Source: Dyadobacter alkalitolerans DSM 23607
Lineage (GTDB): Bacteria; Bacteroidota; Bacteroidia; Cytophagales; Spirosomataceae
Reading direction: 5' to 3'
Assembly: GCF_000428845.1 (NCBI RefSeq)
Contig: NZ_AUAS01000005.1
Coordinates: 310,001 to 374,000, forward strand
Length of the DNA: 64,000 nt
Below the pieces are notes generated by a model that was given only the letters and a program-made list of their open reading frames with translations, searched no databases and was not told the DNA's origin. Positions 44,957 to 52,667 of this stretch are shown one piece after another. The translations under genes and the position numbers were made by a program. Positions within the stretch are counted from its first letter, which is position 1; each line of letters opens with the position of its first letter.

Positions 44957-45101
44957 CACTATACACACACTGTCATGACCCTTGGGTCACCTCTTAAAAA
45001 ACAGATGCATTTTAAGGCATCTGGCAATTCGATTATTAGCTAGGTTTGAAAACATGGTTTGATACATTGAATACGCCATTCAGGCTTGCCGTCTACTTTA
45101 G

Positions 45102-45136
45102 AAAAAAATAACTTTCCTGAAAATCAGGAAAGTTAT
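45102..45136 (-). terminator. Strong leftward intrinsic terminator
   Basis: ATAACTTTCCTGA (45108-45120) pairs perfectly with TCAGGAAAGTTAT (45124-45136) over a three-base loop. Seven A at 45102-45108 read as a T-run on the minus strand. This is well formed only for leftward transcription, implying a leftward transcript that begins to its right. Confidence 0.75.
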
Positions 45137-45180
45137 CCGCATTATTTACTCAACGTTCCTCTATTACTTAACCTTTAAAC

Positions 45181-45330
45181 TTATCCGCCAGATCGAAGAA
45201 TCTGACGAATGCCTAAGCTTTGGTTCAGAATATTGATCAAATATGGCAGGTTGGAGGCGACCAAGACAAATGCGATGATTAATCGGTGGACCTGAGTTAA
45301 TTTACGGAAAATTTTGGCCTTAAATGGCAA
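45181..45330 (-). CDS. Possible small membrane peptide gene, 49 residues
   Basis: A leftward frame from a TTG at 45330 to TAA at 45181, lying just before the leftward terminator. The predicted product has a basic N-terminus (KAKIFRKLTQVHR), a hydrophobic helix (LIIAFVLVASNLPYLINI) and a polar tail. There is no ATG. After the codons for G-I-R-Q, a one-base shift opens another frame with a protein-like end (FFDLADKFKG) stopping at 45168. This suggests either a decayed or frameshifted gene or chance. No family is recognised. It is kept only because of the matching terminator and the protein-like composition. Confidence 0.3.
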   Translation of the reverse strand: MPFKAKIFRKLTQVHRLIIAFVLVASNLPYLINILNQSLGIRQILRSGG

Positions 45331-45402
45331 AAATTCTGGACAGGTTGTTATATTTAAAGGTTAATTTTAATTAATTCCATTCCCGACTTAAATCCTTGAC
45401 TA

Positions 45403-45933
45403 ATGAACCGTAGAGAAGCTGTTCAAAAAATAACCTTCCTGCTTGGAGGCACACTCTCCGCCCCCTTAATGGCAGGTATCATGGGTGAAAAACTGAACTT
45501 TGGCCCTTCACTGGATATATCTGCCGAACAGGAAGCACTTTTGGCCGATGTTGCAGATACTATCATCCCAACCACCGGAACGCCGGGGGCCAAGGCTGCG
45601 GGCGCAGACAAGTTTATCACCAGGATCATGCGCGACTGCTACGAAATGGCGGATCAAAAGAAATTTTATTCCGGACTGGATAAAATAGATGCGCAAAGCA
45701 AAGAAGTGTACAGCAAAGGGTTTTCGGCCCTGGATGCAACGCAGAAAAACGACATTATCAAACGCACAACGGTTTCGGATAAGCCATTTTTCCTGCAAAT
45801 GAAAGGTTTAACCGTAACCGGTTATTTCACTTCAGAAATCGGTGCAACGCAGGCACTGGATTATTTGCCGATCCCGGGACGCTTCGACGGCAGCTGGCCG
45901 ATGCCAAAAGGCCAGAAAAGCTGGGCGCTATAA
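45403..45933 (+). CDS. Gluconate 2-dehydrogenase subunit 3 family protein
   Basis: A 176-residue protein with a short N-terminal export-type segment (MNRREAVQKITFLLGGTLSA). Its RR after the Met-Asn suggests Tat export, which would carry out its folded partner. The mature part (EQEALLADVADTIIPTTGTPGAKAA) matches the gluconate 2-dehydrogenase subunit 3/hitch-hiker family, which accompanies a GMC-type flavoprotein. The GMC gene begins 40 bases downstream. In such pairs the small subunit brings the leaderless flavoprotein through the Tat system. Here the GMC protein has no signal peptide of its own, as expected. Confidence 0.9.
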   Translation: MNRREAVQKITFLLGGTLSAPLMAGIMGEKLNFGPSLDISAEQEALLADVADTIIPTTGTPGAKAAGADKFITRIMRDCYEMADQKKFYSGLDKIDAQSKEVYSKGFSALDATQKNDIIKRTTVSDKPFFLQMKGLTVTGYFTSEIGATQALDYLPIPGRFDGSWPMPKGQKSWAL

Positions 45934-45973
45934 ATGACTATCCCTGACCAAATCATTAATAATATCCCTTATA

Positions 45974-47689
45974 ATGGCGAATTTAAATATTGACGCAGTA
46001 AAAGAAATTACCTACGACGCAATCGTGATCGGTTCCGGCGTATCCGGTGGCTGGGCAGCAAAAGAGCTGACAGAAAAAGGGCTGAAAGTGCTGATGCTCG
46101 AAAAAGGCAAAAACCTGGAACACGTTACCGGCTACGAAAACGCCCTGAAAGCGCCCTGGGAAACGCAATACAACGGCCGGCTGACGGTAAAGCAAAAAGA
46201 AACGCACCCATTCCTCTCCCGCGATTATCCGTATAATGAAATGACGGAAAAATACTGGATGAATGATATGGACTCGCCTTACGAGGAAAAGAAAAGGTTC
46301 GACTGGTTCCGTCCCAACATTGTTGGCGGGAAATCGATCATGTGGGGAAGGCAGTCGTACAGGTTAAGCGACATTGATTTTGAAGCGAATTTAAAGGACG
46401 GCATCGCAGTTGACTGGCCGATCCGTTATAAAGATATAGCGCCCTGGTATTCTTATGTTGAAAAACATGTTGGGATTTCAGGCGAAAAACTGGGGCTTCC
46501 TCAGTTGCCGGACAGCGATTTCATTCCACCTATGGACATGTATTTCGTTGAAAAAGAAGTTAGAAAAAGACTCGAAAAGCAATTCCCCGGCCGCACAATG
46601 ACCATTGGCCGCGTTGCTAACCTTTCACAGCCGACCAAAATCCAGCTTGAAGGAGGCCGCTCTCCATGCCAGTATCGTAACAAATGCTCACTGGGCTGCC
46701 CTTACGGTGCTTATTTCAGTACGCAGTCCAGCACGCTTCCGCCAGCAGTAAAAACCGGCTTGCTAACCTTGCGTCCGGATTCGGTTGTGCGGGAAATTAC
46801 TTATGATGCAAAATCGAGCAAAGCCACAGGTGTAAAAGTGGTGGATTCGGTAACATTGCAGGAAAAGGAGTATTTCGCAGGACTGATTTTCGTTTGCGCC
46901 AGCGCCCTGGGTTCAACAGCTGTGTTGCTCAACTCAACGTCGGACCGTTTCCCGAACGGAATGGGCAATGATTCGGGCGAGCTGGGACATAACTTGATGG
47001 ACCACCATTTCAGAACAGGCGCCAGTGGCGTTTGGGAAGGTGATTTGGATAAATATTATTTCGGACGCCGTGCCAATGGCATTTACGTTCCCCGTTACCG
47101 CAACATCGGTTCTGATAAACGTGATTATCTGCGCGGGTTCGGTTACCAGGGTGGCGGTGGCCGTCAGGGATGGCAGCGCAATGTTGCCGAACTTGCTTTC
47201 GGTGCTGACTTCAAAGAAGAACTGACAACTCCGGGCAACTGGACAATGGGCTTCGGCGGTTTTGGCGAAACATTGCCTTACCACGAAAACTACATGTATC
47301 TGAACAAAGACAATAAGGATAAATTCGGCATGCCGGCAGTAGTATTTGATGCAGAACTGCGCGAGAACGAGAAAAAAATGCGCGTGGACATGATGAATGA
47401 CGCAGCCGAAATGCTCGAAAAATCAGGTCTTAAAAATGTGAAAACGCATGACAACGGATCATATCTTGGCATGGCTATTCACGAAATGGGAACAGCCAGA
47501 ATGGGCCGTGACCCTAAAACTTCGGTTTTGAATGGAAACAACCAATTGCATTCCGTTAAAAACGTGTTTGTTACCGACGGTGCAGCCATGACTTCGGCTT
47601 CTTGTGTGAACCCTTCGCTGACTTACATGGCATTAACGGCCCGCGCGGTTGATTTCGCTGTGAAAGAATCGAAGAAGAAAAATATCTGA
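45974..47689 (+). CDS. GMC-family FAD oxidoreductase (sugar dehydrogenase type)
   Basis: A 571-residue flavoprotein. The FAD-binding motif is DAIVIGSGVSGGWAAKEL, with the adenine-binding Glu in MLEKGKN. GGKSIMWGRQSYR and the Cys-containing stretch NKCSLGCPYGAYF belong to the family. The C-terminal GMC signature contains GMAIHEMGTARMGRD with catalytic His candidates, then NVFVTDGAAMTSASCVNPSL. It resembles the large subunit of gluconate 2-dehydrogenase and of glucoside 3-dehydrogenases, which oxidise the C3 hydroxyl of glycosides. It has no signal peptide and probably travels with the subunit 3 protein upstream. The substrate is not proven; the DUF1080 gene nearby favours 3-keto-glycoside formation. 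Confidence 0.9.
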   Translation: MANLNIDAVKEITYDAIVIGSGVSGGWAAKELTEKGLKVLMLEKGKNLEHVTGYENALKAPWETQYNGRLTVKQKETHPFLSRDYPYNEMTEKYWMNDMDSPYEEKKRFDWFRPNIVGGKSIMWGRQSYRLSDIDFEANLKDGIAVDWPIRYKDIAPWYSYVEKHVGISGEKLGLPQLPDSDFIPPMDMYFVEKEVRKRLEKQFPGRTMTIGRVANLSQPTKIQLEGGRSPCQYRNKCSLGCPYGAYFSTQSSTLPPAVKTGLLTLRPDSVVREITYDAKSSKATGVKVVDSVTLQEKEYFAGLIFVCASALGSTAVLLNSTSDRFPNGMGNDSGELGHNLMDHHFRTGASGVWEGDLDKYYFGRRANGIYVPRYRNIGSDKRDYLRGFGYQGGGGRQGWQRNVAELAFGADFKEELTTPGNWTMGFGGFGETLPYHENYMYLNKDNKDKFGMPAVVFDAELRENEKKMRVDMMNDAAEMLEKSGLKNVKTHDNGSYLGMAIHEMGTARMGRDPKTSVLNGNNQLHSVKNVFVTDGAAMTSASCVNPSLTYMALTARAVDFAVKESKKKNI

Positions 47690-47715
47690 CAGGCCACTTA
47701 CATTCGCATAGTAGA

Positions 47716-47753
47716 AACTATCCGGGCTCCTCAAAGCCGGATAGTTTTTTTTT
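47716..47753 (+). terminator. Intrinsic terminator after the GMC gene
   Basis: AACTATCCGG (47716-47725) pairs with CCGGATAGTT (47737-47746), followed by a T-run to 47753. It lies 26 bases after the GMC stop. Confidence 0.9.
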
Positions 47754-47770
47754 AACCCGAATGTTTTCAC

Positions 47771-47826
47771 GCAAACAATTTGCAGTTTTTTGCAACATTT
47801 ATTTTAACAATCTCATTAATGTTGCA
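47771..47826 (+). promoter_or_regulatory. Palindromic elements upstream of the MFS gene
   Basis: GCAAA-CAA-TTTGC is at 47771-47783. TGCAACATT at 47791-47799 is mirrored by AATGTTGCA at 47818-47826 with an 18-base gap. They lie 38-93 bases before the MFS start and could be operators or form a leader hairpin. No regulator gene is adjacent. Confidence 0.4.
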
Positions 47827-47863
47827 TATTATTGCATCATAATCCTTTTGTATTAGTCCTTTT

Positions 47864-49000
47864 ATGCAAGAAAAAGCAAAAATAAGCGCTGCAAGAAAAG
47901 CGGTATTACTCATTTTCCTGGTCTGCGGGATCGGTTTATCCAGCTGGGCCCCGATGGTGCCTTTCGCTAAACTTGCATTGGGGCTCAGTGAGGCTGACTT
48001 AGGCGTCGTACTGTTAGCCTTGGGAGCAGGTGCAATTTTGACAATGCCTATAACCGGAATTTTAATCAATAAATACGGTAGCCGCCGGATCTCTCTTCTC
48101 TCCGCGCTGATTATTGCTATATTCTTGCCCTTGCTCTTACTGGCCAGCACGCCTTACGAACTTGCGGCTGCCTTATTTGTGTTTGGAGCGGGCATCGGCT
48201 CGGTTGATGTGGCTATGAACGCGCAGGCCGTTTTGGTCCAGGAAAAACACGGAAGCCACATTATGTCATCTTTTCACGGAATGTTCAGCGTAGGTGGCTT
48301 ACTGGGTTCCATCGGGCTCGGTTTTCTGATCAAGGCAGGACTTTCACCCACGGTTGCGGCGGTGAGCATTTCCGCATTGCTGGTTATTATCGCAGCCACG
48401 CAGTTCAAATATTTACTCCCCCATTCCGAAGAAGCAAAAATCGACAAAGCGAGTTTTATTCTCCCAAAAGGCCCTGTGCTTGTGTTGGGGCTTATGTGCT
48501 TTATCCTATTCCTGGCGGAAGGTTCGTTGCTGGACTGGAGCGCGGTATTTTTACAGTTTTCCCGGGACTTTGACCCTTCCCTCTCCGGCGTTGGTTATGC
48601 AGTATTTTCTGTTGCCATGGCTATTATGCGCTTAACCGGTGATAACCTGATCCATAAGCTCGGACCTTCTAAGGTTGTTTTTTACGGAACATTTTTGGCG
48701 GGAGCTGGCTTCCTGCTCGCAGTAGCAGTGCCCTGGGCACCGGCTGCATTGGCCGGCTTCGTTTTGGTTGGTCTGGGTGCCGCTAATGTCGTCCCGATTT
48801 TTTTTACAGCCGCTGGTCGTTTTCCCAATGTGCCACCGTCCGTTTCCCTTCCTGCCGTGACAACATTAGGCTACGCAGGACAATTGGCTGGCCCCGCATT
48901 GATTGGGTTTATAGCAGAATTCACCTCCCTATCTATCGCCTTGGGCTTTGTGGGCGTGCTTTTGTTCATTGTGGCTTTCACTTACAAGCACAGGGATTGA
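47864..49000 (+). CDS. MFS transporter (YbjJ-like)
   Basis: A 378-residue membrane protein with about 12 helices. The central block GAGIGSVDVAMNAQAVLVQE and SSFHGMFSVGGLLGSIG fits the YbjJ-like branch of the major facilitator superfamily. The N-terminal half contains GLSSWAPMVPFAKLALGLSE. The ligand is unknown; related proteins are annotated as sugar or drug exporters. The gene stands alone and converges on the Omp85-like gene with 13 bases between stops. Palindromes upstream suggest specific control. Confidence 0.85.
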   Translation: MQEKAKISAARKAVLLIFLVCGIGLSSWAPMVPFAKLALGLSEADLGVVLLALGAGAILTMPITGILINKYGSRRISLLSALIIAIFLPLLLLASTPYELAAALFVFGAGIGSVDVAMNAQAVLVQEKHGSHIMSSFHGMFSVGGLLGSIGLGFLIKAGLSPTVAAVSISALLVIIAATQFKYLLPHSEEAKIDKASFILPKGPVLVLGLMCFILFLAEGSLLDWSAVFLQFSRDFDPSLSGVGYAVFSVAMAIMRLTGDNLIHKLGPSKVVFYGTFLAGAGFLLAVAVPWAPAALAGFVLVGLGAANVVPIFFTAAGRFPNVPPSVSLPAVTTLGYAGQLAGPALIGFIAEFTSLSIALGFVGVLLFIVAFTYKHRD

Positions 49001-49013
49001 TTTTGAAATCGCA

Positions 49014-50147
49014 TTAAAAGGCTTCTCCTGTAAACAAATAAAATCCTGGCCCGTCTTTGGTAAAACCAACGTCGAGTCTGAGGAAAATGTCTTTTTTTGG
49101 AAAAAGCAAATAACGCAGGCCTACACCACCAGAGGCCCTTATGTCTTTTAATGTGAATGCGTTAAGCTTTGGTGCCACAACGGCGGTTCCGGCAAAGGCC
49201 ACGGCACCGAAACGCTTACTAAACCCAAATGGCAGCCAACGATGCTCCACCTGGCCTGCGATCATATTTTTATCCCGGTAACGGCCATAGTAGTAACCCC
49301 GCATGATCATTTCGCCGCCCATCAATGCAAGCTGGTTAAACGGAACATTACCCGAATAAAAATTGCCCAAAACTTGCCAGGCCAGCACATTGCGCGCGCT
49401 CACGGGATGCGATGAACGCACGTCCAGGTTAACGCCCTGAAAATTAAAGTTACTTCCCAGTGACGGGCTGTATTTCAAAAATGATATTTCCCCGAAAAAT
49501 CCTTTGCGGACATTGAGCACATTATGCCGGTTGTCGTAAACCAAGGCACCACCAAGCCCTATGTTTCGCGTCCCGTCACTTCCCAGCGGCTTGTCATAGG
49601 TGTGATTATCAGGTTGTTCAAAATCTGTGTTGTATAGTTGCTGGTAATCAATTTCAGGCCCGGCGAAGAAGTTGGGCTTTATTTTTCTTAGAACCCTTTG
49701 TTTAAAAAGAATGTAATTCGCGTCGATCAGTGCCGGATCCTTACCCACCGTTTCAGGTCCTATGCCGTAATAAAGCAGCGGGAAACGCTGGAAACGCGTC
49801 CTACCAAGGAAAAACCAGTTGTCTTTGTCCCCATAAATAGCGTTATCCAGCCAGATGCCGTATTGCGCTTCCAATGTTACAAATGTGAAAGCCTGCACTT
49901 CGCTTAACCGGTTGAGGGTGTCTTTGTTAGCCTGAAAGATCAGTAAGGAGGACAATCCGAATTCAAAGCTGGTTTCCGGCGAGTAGCCCAATGTAGGATA
50001 GATCCGGAAGCTGGATTCGCCGGGAGCGGTTGTATCAGAAACGGTCTTTTGTACAAATCTTTTAAACCAGCCTTCCTGTGCCTCAGCACGATGGCCCGCC
50101 GCCACATAAAGAATAATGAGCAGCGCCGCGACTTTAACCTTATCCAA
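49014..50147 (-). CDS. BamA/Omp85-superfamily outer-membrane barrel (surface antigen domain)
   Basis: A 377-residue protein with a signal peptide (DKVKVAALLIILYVAAGHRAEA). The mature part has no POTRA domain, only a transmembrane barrel of about 16 strands. The last strands include GGEMIMRGYYYGRYRDKNM, the lid-lock RGY motif of Omp85 proteins. The sequence ends in aromatic F. Proteins of this size in Bacteroidota are listed as surface antigen (D15-like) or patatin-associated barrels with unknown substrates. Divergent from the GHL6-like gene, 149 bases apart. The barrel call is solid, the function is not. Confidence 0.86.
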   Translation of the reverse strand: MDKVKVAALLIILYVAAGHRAEAQEGWFKRFVQKTVSDTTAPGESSFRIYPTLGYSPETSFEFGLSSLLIFQANKDTLNRLSEVQAFTFVTLEAQYGIWLDNAIYGDKDNWFFLGRTRFQRFPLLYYGIGPETVGKDPALIDANYILFKQRVLRKIKPNFFAGPEIDYQQLYNTDFEQPDNHTYDKPLGSDGTRNIGLGGALVYDNRHNVLNVRKGFFGEISFLKYSPSLGSNFNFQGVNLDVRSSHPVSARNVLAWQVLGNFYSGNVPFNQLALMGGEMIMRGYYYGRYRDKNMIAGQVEHRWLPFGFSKRFGAVAFAGTAVVAPKLNAFTLKDIRASGGVGLRYLLFPKKDIFLRLDVGFTKDGPGFYLFTGEAF

Positions 50148-50296
50148 TTCCGGTAACTTTTGATGAGAAAGATTTTATATAACAAGAGCTATAAAAATTG
50201 CGCCAAATGCCGGCAACCCATTTTCCAAAACGATCGAAAACCGTTAGTAGATCACAATTACATCATTGCTTTCCCTGTAAACGACATAAATTCCTG

Positions 50297-52399
50297 ATGA
50301 AAAAATTAACGGCGCTTATCTTATTTCTGTTTTTGACCAACACGCTTTACGCACAAAATACCAAAGATCTTTGGTGGAAAAGGAACAATCTGCGGGTGAT
50401 CCAGATGAACCTGCCTTCCTATGAAGCCGCCACCATCAATGCTGATTCTATCGTTGCAGATTTGATCACTTATTCCGCTAACACATTGCTGATCAATGCG
50501 GGCGGAATCATGGCTTTTTATCCTACCAAGCTGGACTTCCATTATACCAATCCATTTATGAAGGAAAATGTGTTGGGTGATGTTATCAAAAAATGTCATC
50601 AAAACAACATTAAGGTCATCGTCCGCTTCGATTTCAGCCGGGTCCACGAAAGCATTTACAAAGCGCATCCAGAATGGTGCTACATTTCTCCAAAAGGTGA
50701 GCGGATCATCAACACCGACATGTATGTGGTCTCCATTAATGCGCCCTACGTGCAGGAAAAGGCCTTTAAGATCATTGAAGAAGTGATTGATATGTTCCCG
50801 ATCGACGGGATTTTCCTGAATATGCCGGGTTACCAGGTGAACAATCCATACGAAGGAAAATACCACGGCATTGATCAGAATGAGTTTGATAAAAAAGCAT
50901 TTGCCGCTTACTCGAACGGAAAAGTGCTTCCTACCGAAGAAAATAAAGCCGATTCACTTTATCAGAAATATCTTGCGTTCAAAAAACACACGGTTGAAGA
51001 TTGGTCGGAAAGGCTTCATAAACTGGTAAAGTCCAAAAATGAGCAGATCGCCATTTGCACTTACTCGGATAAGTTCGTTGACATTATCCGGCACGAATCG
51101 CAGAGCATGACAACCCTGCCCTACTGGCCTTACACGGCTTCCGACAATGTCAGCAATGCCGTTAATTCCTTTCCGGACCACATTATCAGCAACGCCAGTA
51201 TTCAGCAGATTTCTTTTCAATCGCGTTACAATGCTGTGGAACCGCAGGAAGTTCAGATTCGGCTTTATGAGAACATTGCCAATGGTTCGGGCCTGGATCT
51301 CAGCATGATGGGTGATATGCGGGGCTATGAAGACGAGCGCAATTATGGGGTGATCAAGAAGGTTTATGCCTTTCACGAGCAGCATGAGCAGTATTTTGGC
51401 AAATATAAATCCCTTGCTAAGATCGCCATCATTGCGCCCGGCGCCTGGCCGAATGGCGAACCGATGCAGGAATATCGCGGCGTCCAGCTTATGCTGCGTG
51501 AGGCGCACATTCCGTTTGACATCATTGAAGACGGTCAGATCGGAAACCTGGCCGAAAAAGTGAACGGTTACAAGCTCATCATTCTCCCCGAGATCACCTA
51601 TTTAAAACCCGAAGCCATTCAGGTCCTGAAAGATGCGAGCAAAGCAGGCACTCACCTGATCGCCACAAACCGCACCATGTTCGACAGTCCGGAAACATTG
51701 CAGGAGCTGTTCGGAGCAAAAATTGAGAAAAAGGATAATGACGGCGCCGGAAATTATCTTGTTCCGGACGACCGCAACATTTTTAAAAGTTTCCCCGGTC
51801 AGAAAATGCTGTTCTGGAAATTCAATCTTGGACTTTACGACCTCTCGGGCACAGACCAAAAACTGCTTCCCATATTATCCAAAGGCCGCCCCGGCCCACC
51901 CGAAATCATCGGCGGCCACGAACCGACGGGCTATTATGCATTAGGGATCAAAAATCATGAAAAAAGCAAAGCACTTATTTTCCCTGTCAGCCTGGGCCGG
52001 ATCTATTATATGCACGGTTATCAGGAGCACAAAAATCTGCTGCTGGACGCAATCCATTTCGTTTTACCAAACGCAAGAGAAGACATTCAAACCAATGCTC
52101 CGGAAAGAATTGAAGTTATTTTAAAGGAATTTACGAAGAACAACGTCAGTAATAAAGAGCAGACAAAAAGTGACGGTTTAATCATGCATTTGATCAATCT
52201 GACAGGTTTCAGCGGCAACACCTATTTCGCACCATTGCCCGTCTACAACCTGGATTTCAAAATCAAATCACCCAAAAAACCAACCAAAATCTTCTCCCTA
52301 AACACCGGCCAGCCTATTAAGTTTACTTATGTAAATGCAGGCATTAACTTGAAGATCAGCAGGCTGGATGGTTTCGATGGGATTGTGATGGAGTATTAA
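50297..52399 (+). CDS. Secreted GHL6-like glycosyl hydrolase with beta-galactosidase trimerisation-like domain
   Basis: A 700-residue exported protein; ATG 50297 gives the signal MKKLTALILFLFLTNTLYA, and the longer frame from 50198 does not. The N-terminal half is a TIM-barrel-like fold: MNLPSYEAATINADSIVADL, KVIVRFDFSRVHESIYK and FPIDGIFLNMPGYQV. It matches hypothetical glycosyl hydrolase family 6 (GHL6), whose enzymes are largely uncharacterised. The middle (IAIIAPGAWPNGEPMQEYRG, LIILPEITYLKPEAIQVL) is like the trimerisation domain of GH42 beta-galactosidases. The substrate is unknown. It is transcribed alone, and an internally deleted globin gene follows. Confidence 0.75.
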   Translation: MKKLTALILFLFLTNTLYAQNTKDLWWKRNNLRVIQMNLPSYEAATINADSIVADLITYSANTLLINAGGIMAFYPTKLDFHYTNPFMKENVLGDVIKKCHQNNIKVIVRFDFSRVHESIYKAHPEWCYISPKGERIINTDMYVVSINAPYVQEKAFKIIEEVIDMFPIDGIFLNMPGYQVNNPYEGKYHGIDQNEFDKKAFAAYSNGKVLPTEENKADSLYQKYLAFKKHTVEDWSERLHKLVKSKNEQIAICTYSDKFVDIIRHESQSMTTLPYWPYTASDNVSNAVNSFPDHIISNASIQQISFQSRYNAVEPQEVQIRLYENIANGSGLDLSMMGDMRGYEDERNYGVIKKVYAFHEQHEQYFGKYKSLAKIAIIAPGAWPNGEPMQEYRGVQLMLREAHIPFDIIEDGQIGNLAEKVNGYKLIILPEITYLKPEAIQVLKDASKAGTHLIATNRTMFDSPETLQELFGAKIEKKDNDGAGNYLVPDDRNIFKSFPGQKMLFWKFNLGLYDLSGTDQKLLPILSKGRPGPPEIIGGHEPTGYYALGIKNHEKSKALIFPVSLGRIYYMHGYQEHKNLLLDAIHFVLPNAREDIQTNAPERIEVILKEFTKNNVSNKEQTKSDGLIMHLINLTGFSGNTYFAPLPVYNLDFKIKSPKKPTKIFSLNTGQPIKFTYVNAGINLKISRLDGFDGIVMEY

Positions 52400-52466
52400 A
52401 TGCAACATTTGAGCGTGGACTTTTTGGACAAATAAAAAGGATTTGACAGCAAAGCTATATTTCAAT

Positions 52467-52603
52467 ATGGAACAAAAACCAATTCCTACATTATACGAAT
52501 GGGCTGGCGGCTCAATTCTAATGTCGACGACCTGACCATGAATCCCGAAGAACCAATGCCGAAATGGGGCTGGGGCGTTCCAGGTGGGCCGTTTATAACT
52601 TAA
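52467..52603 (+). pseudogene. Internally deleted truncated-haemoglobin remnant
   Basis: The first 15 codons from ATG 52467 read M-E-Q-K-P-I-P-T-L-Y-E-W-A-G-G, the typical start of group II truncated haemoglobins. After a junction near 52512 the frame stops at a TGA at 52533. In the next frame a stretch reads NVDDLTMNPEEPMPKWGWGV and ends GGPFIT before TAA at 52603. The PMPxWGWG-GGP block is the C-terminus of the same globins. The haem-binding helices, about 90 residues, are missing, so it cannot be functional. The remnant lies between the GHL6-like gene and the DUF1624 gene. Confidence 0.75.
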
Positions 52604-52667
52604 GCGCGTCGGGCTTGTTGGGTGTATCGCGGCTATTCGCTCCTTTCACAAGCGGGAAATAACAATG

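Larger units (their letters stand above)
44888..45402. other. 515-base gap holding two terminators and a possible small leftward gene
   Basis: No annotated-type gene fills this gap. It has a hairpin at 44929-44956 ending the DUF1080 transcript, a leftward terminator at 45102-45136, a leftward 49-codon frame at 45181-45330, and the AT-rich leader of the gene at 45403. These are listed separately. Confidence 0.6.

Noticed and set aside
50954..51508. Leftward 184-codon frame in the GHL6-like gene
   Set aside because: Antisense shadow; the sense gene has a signal peptide and clear domain order.
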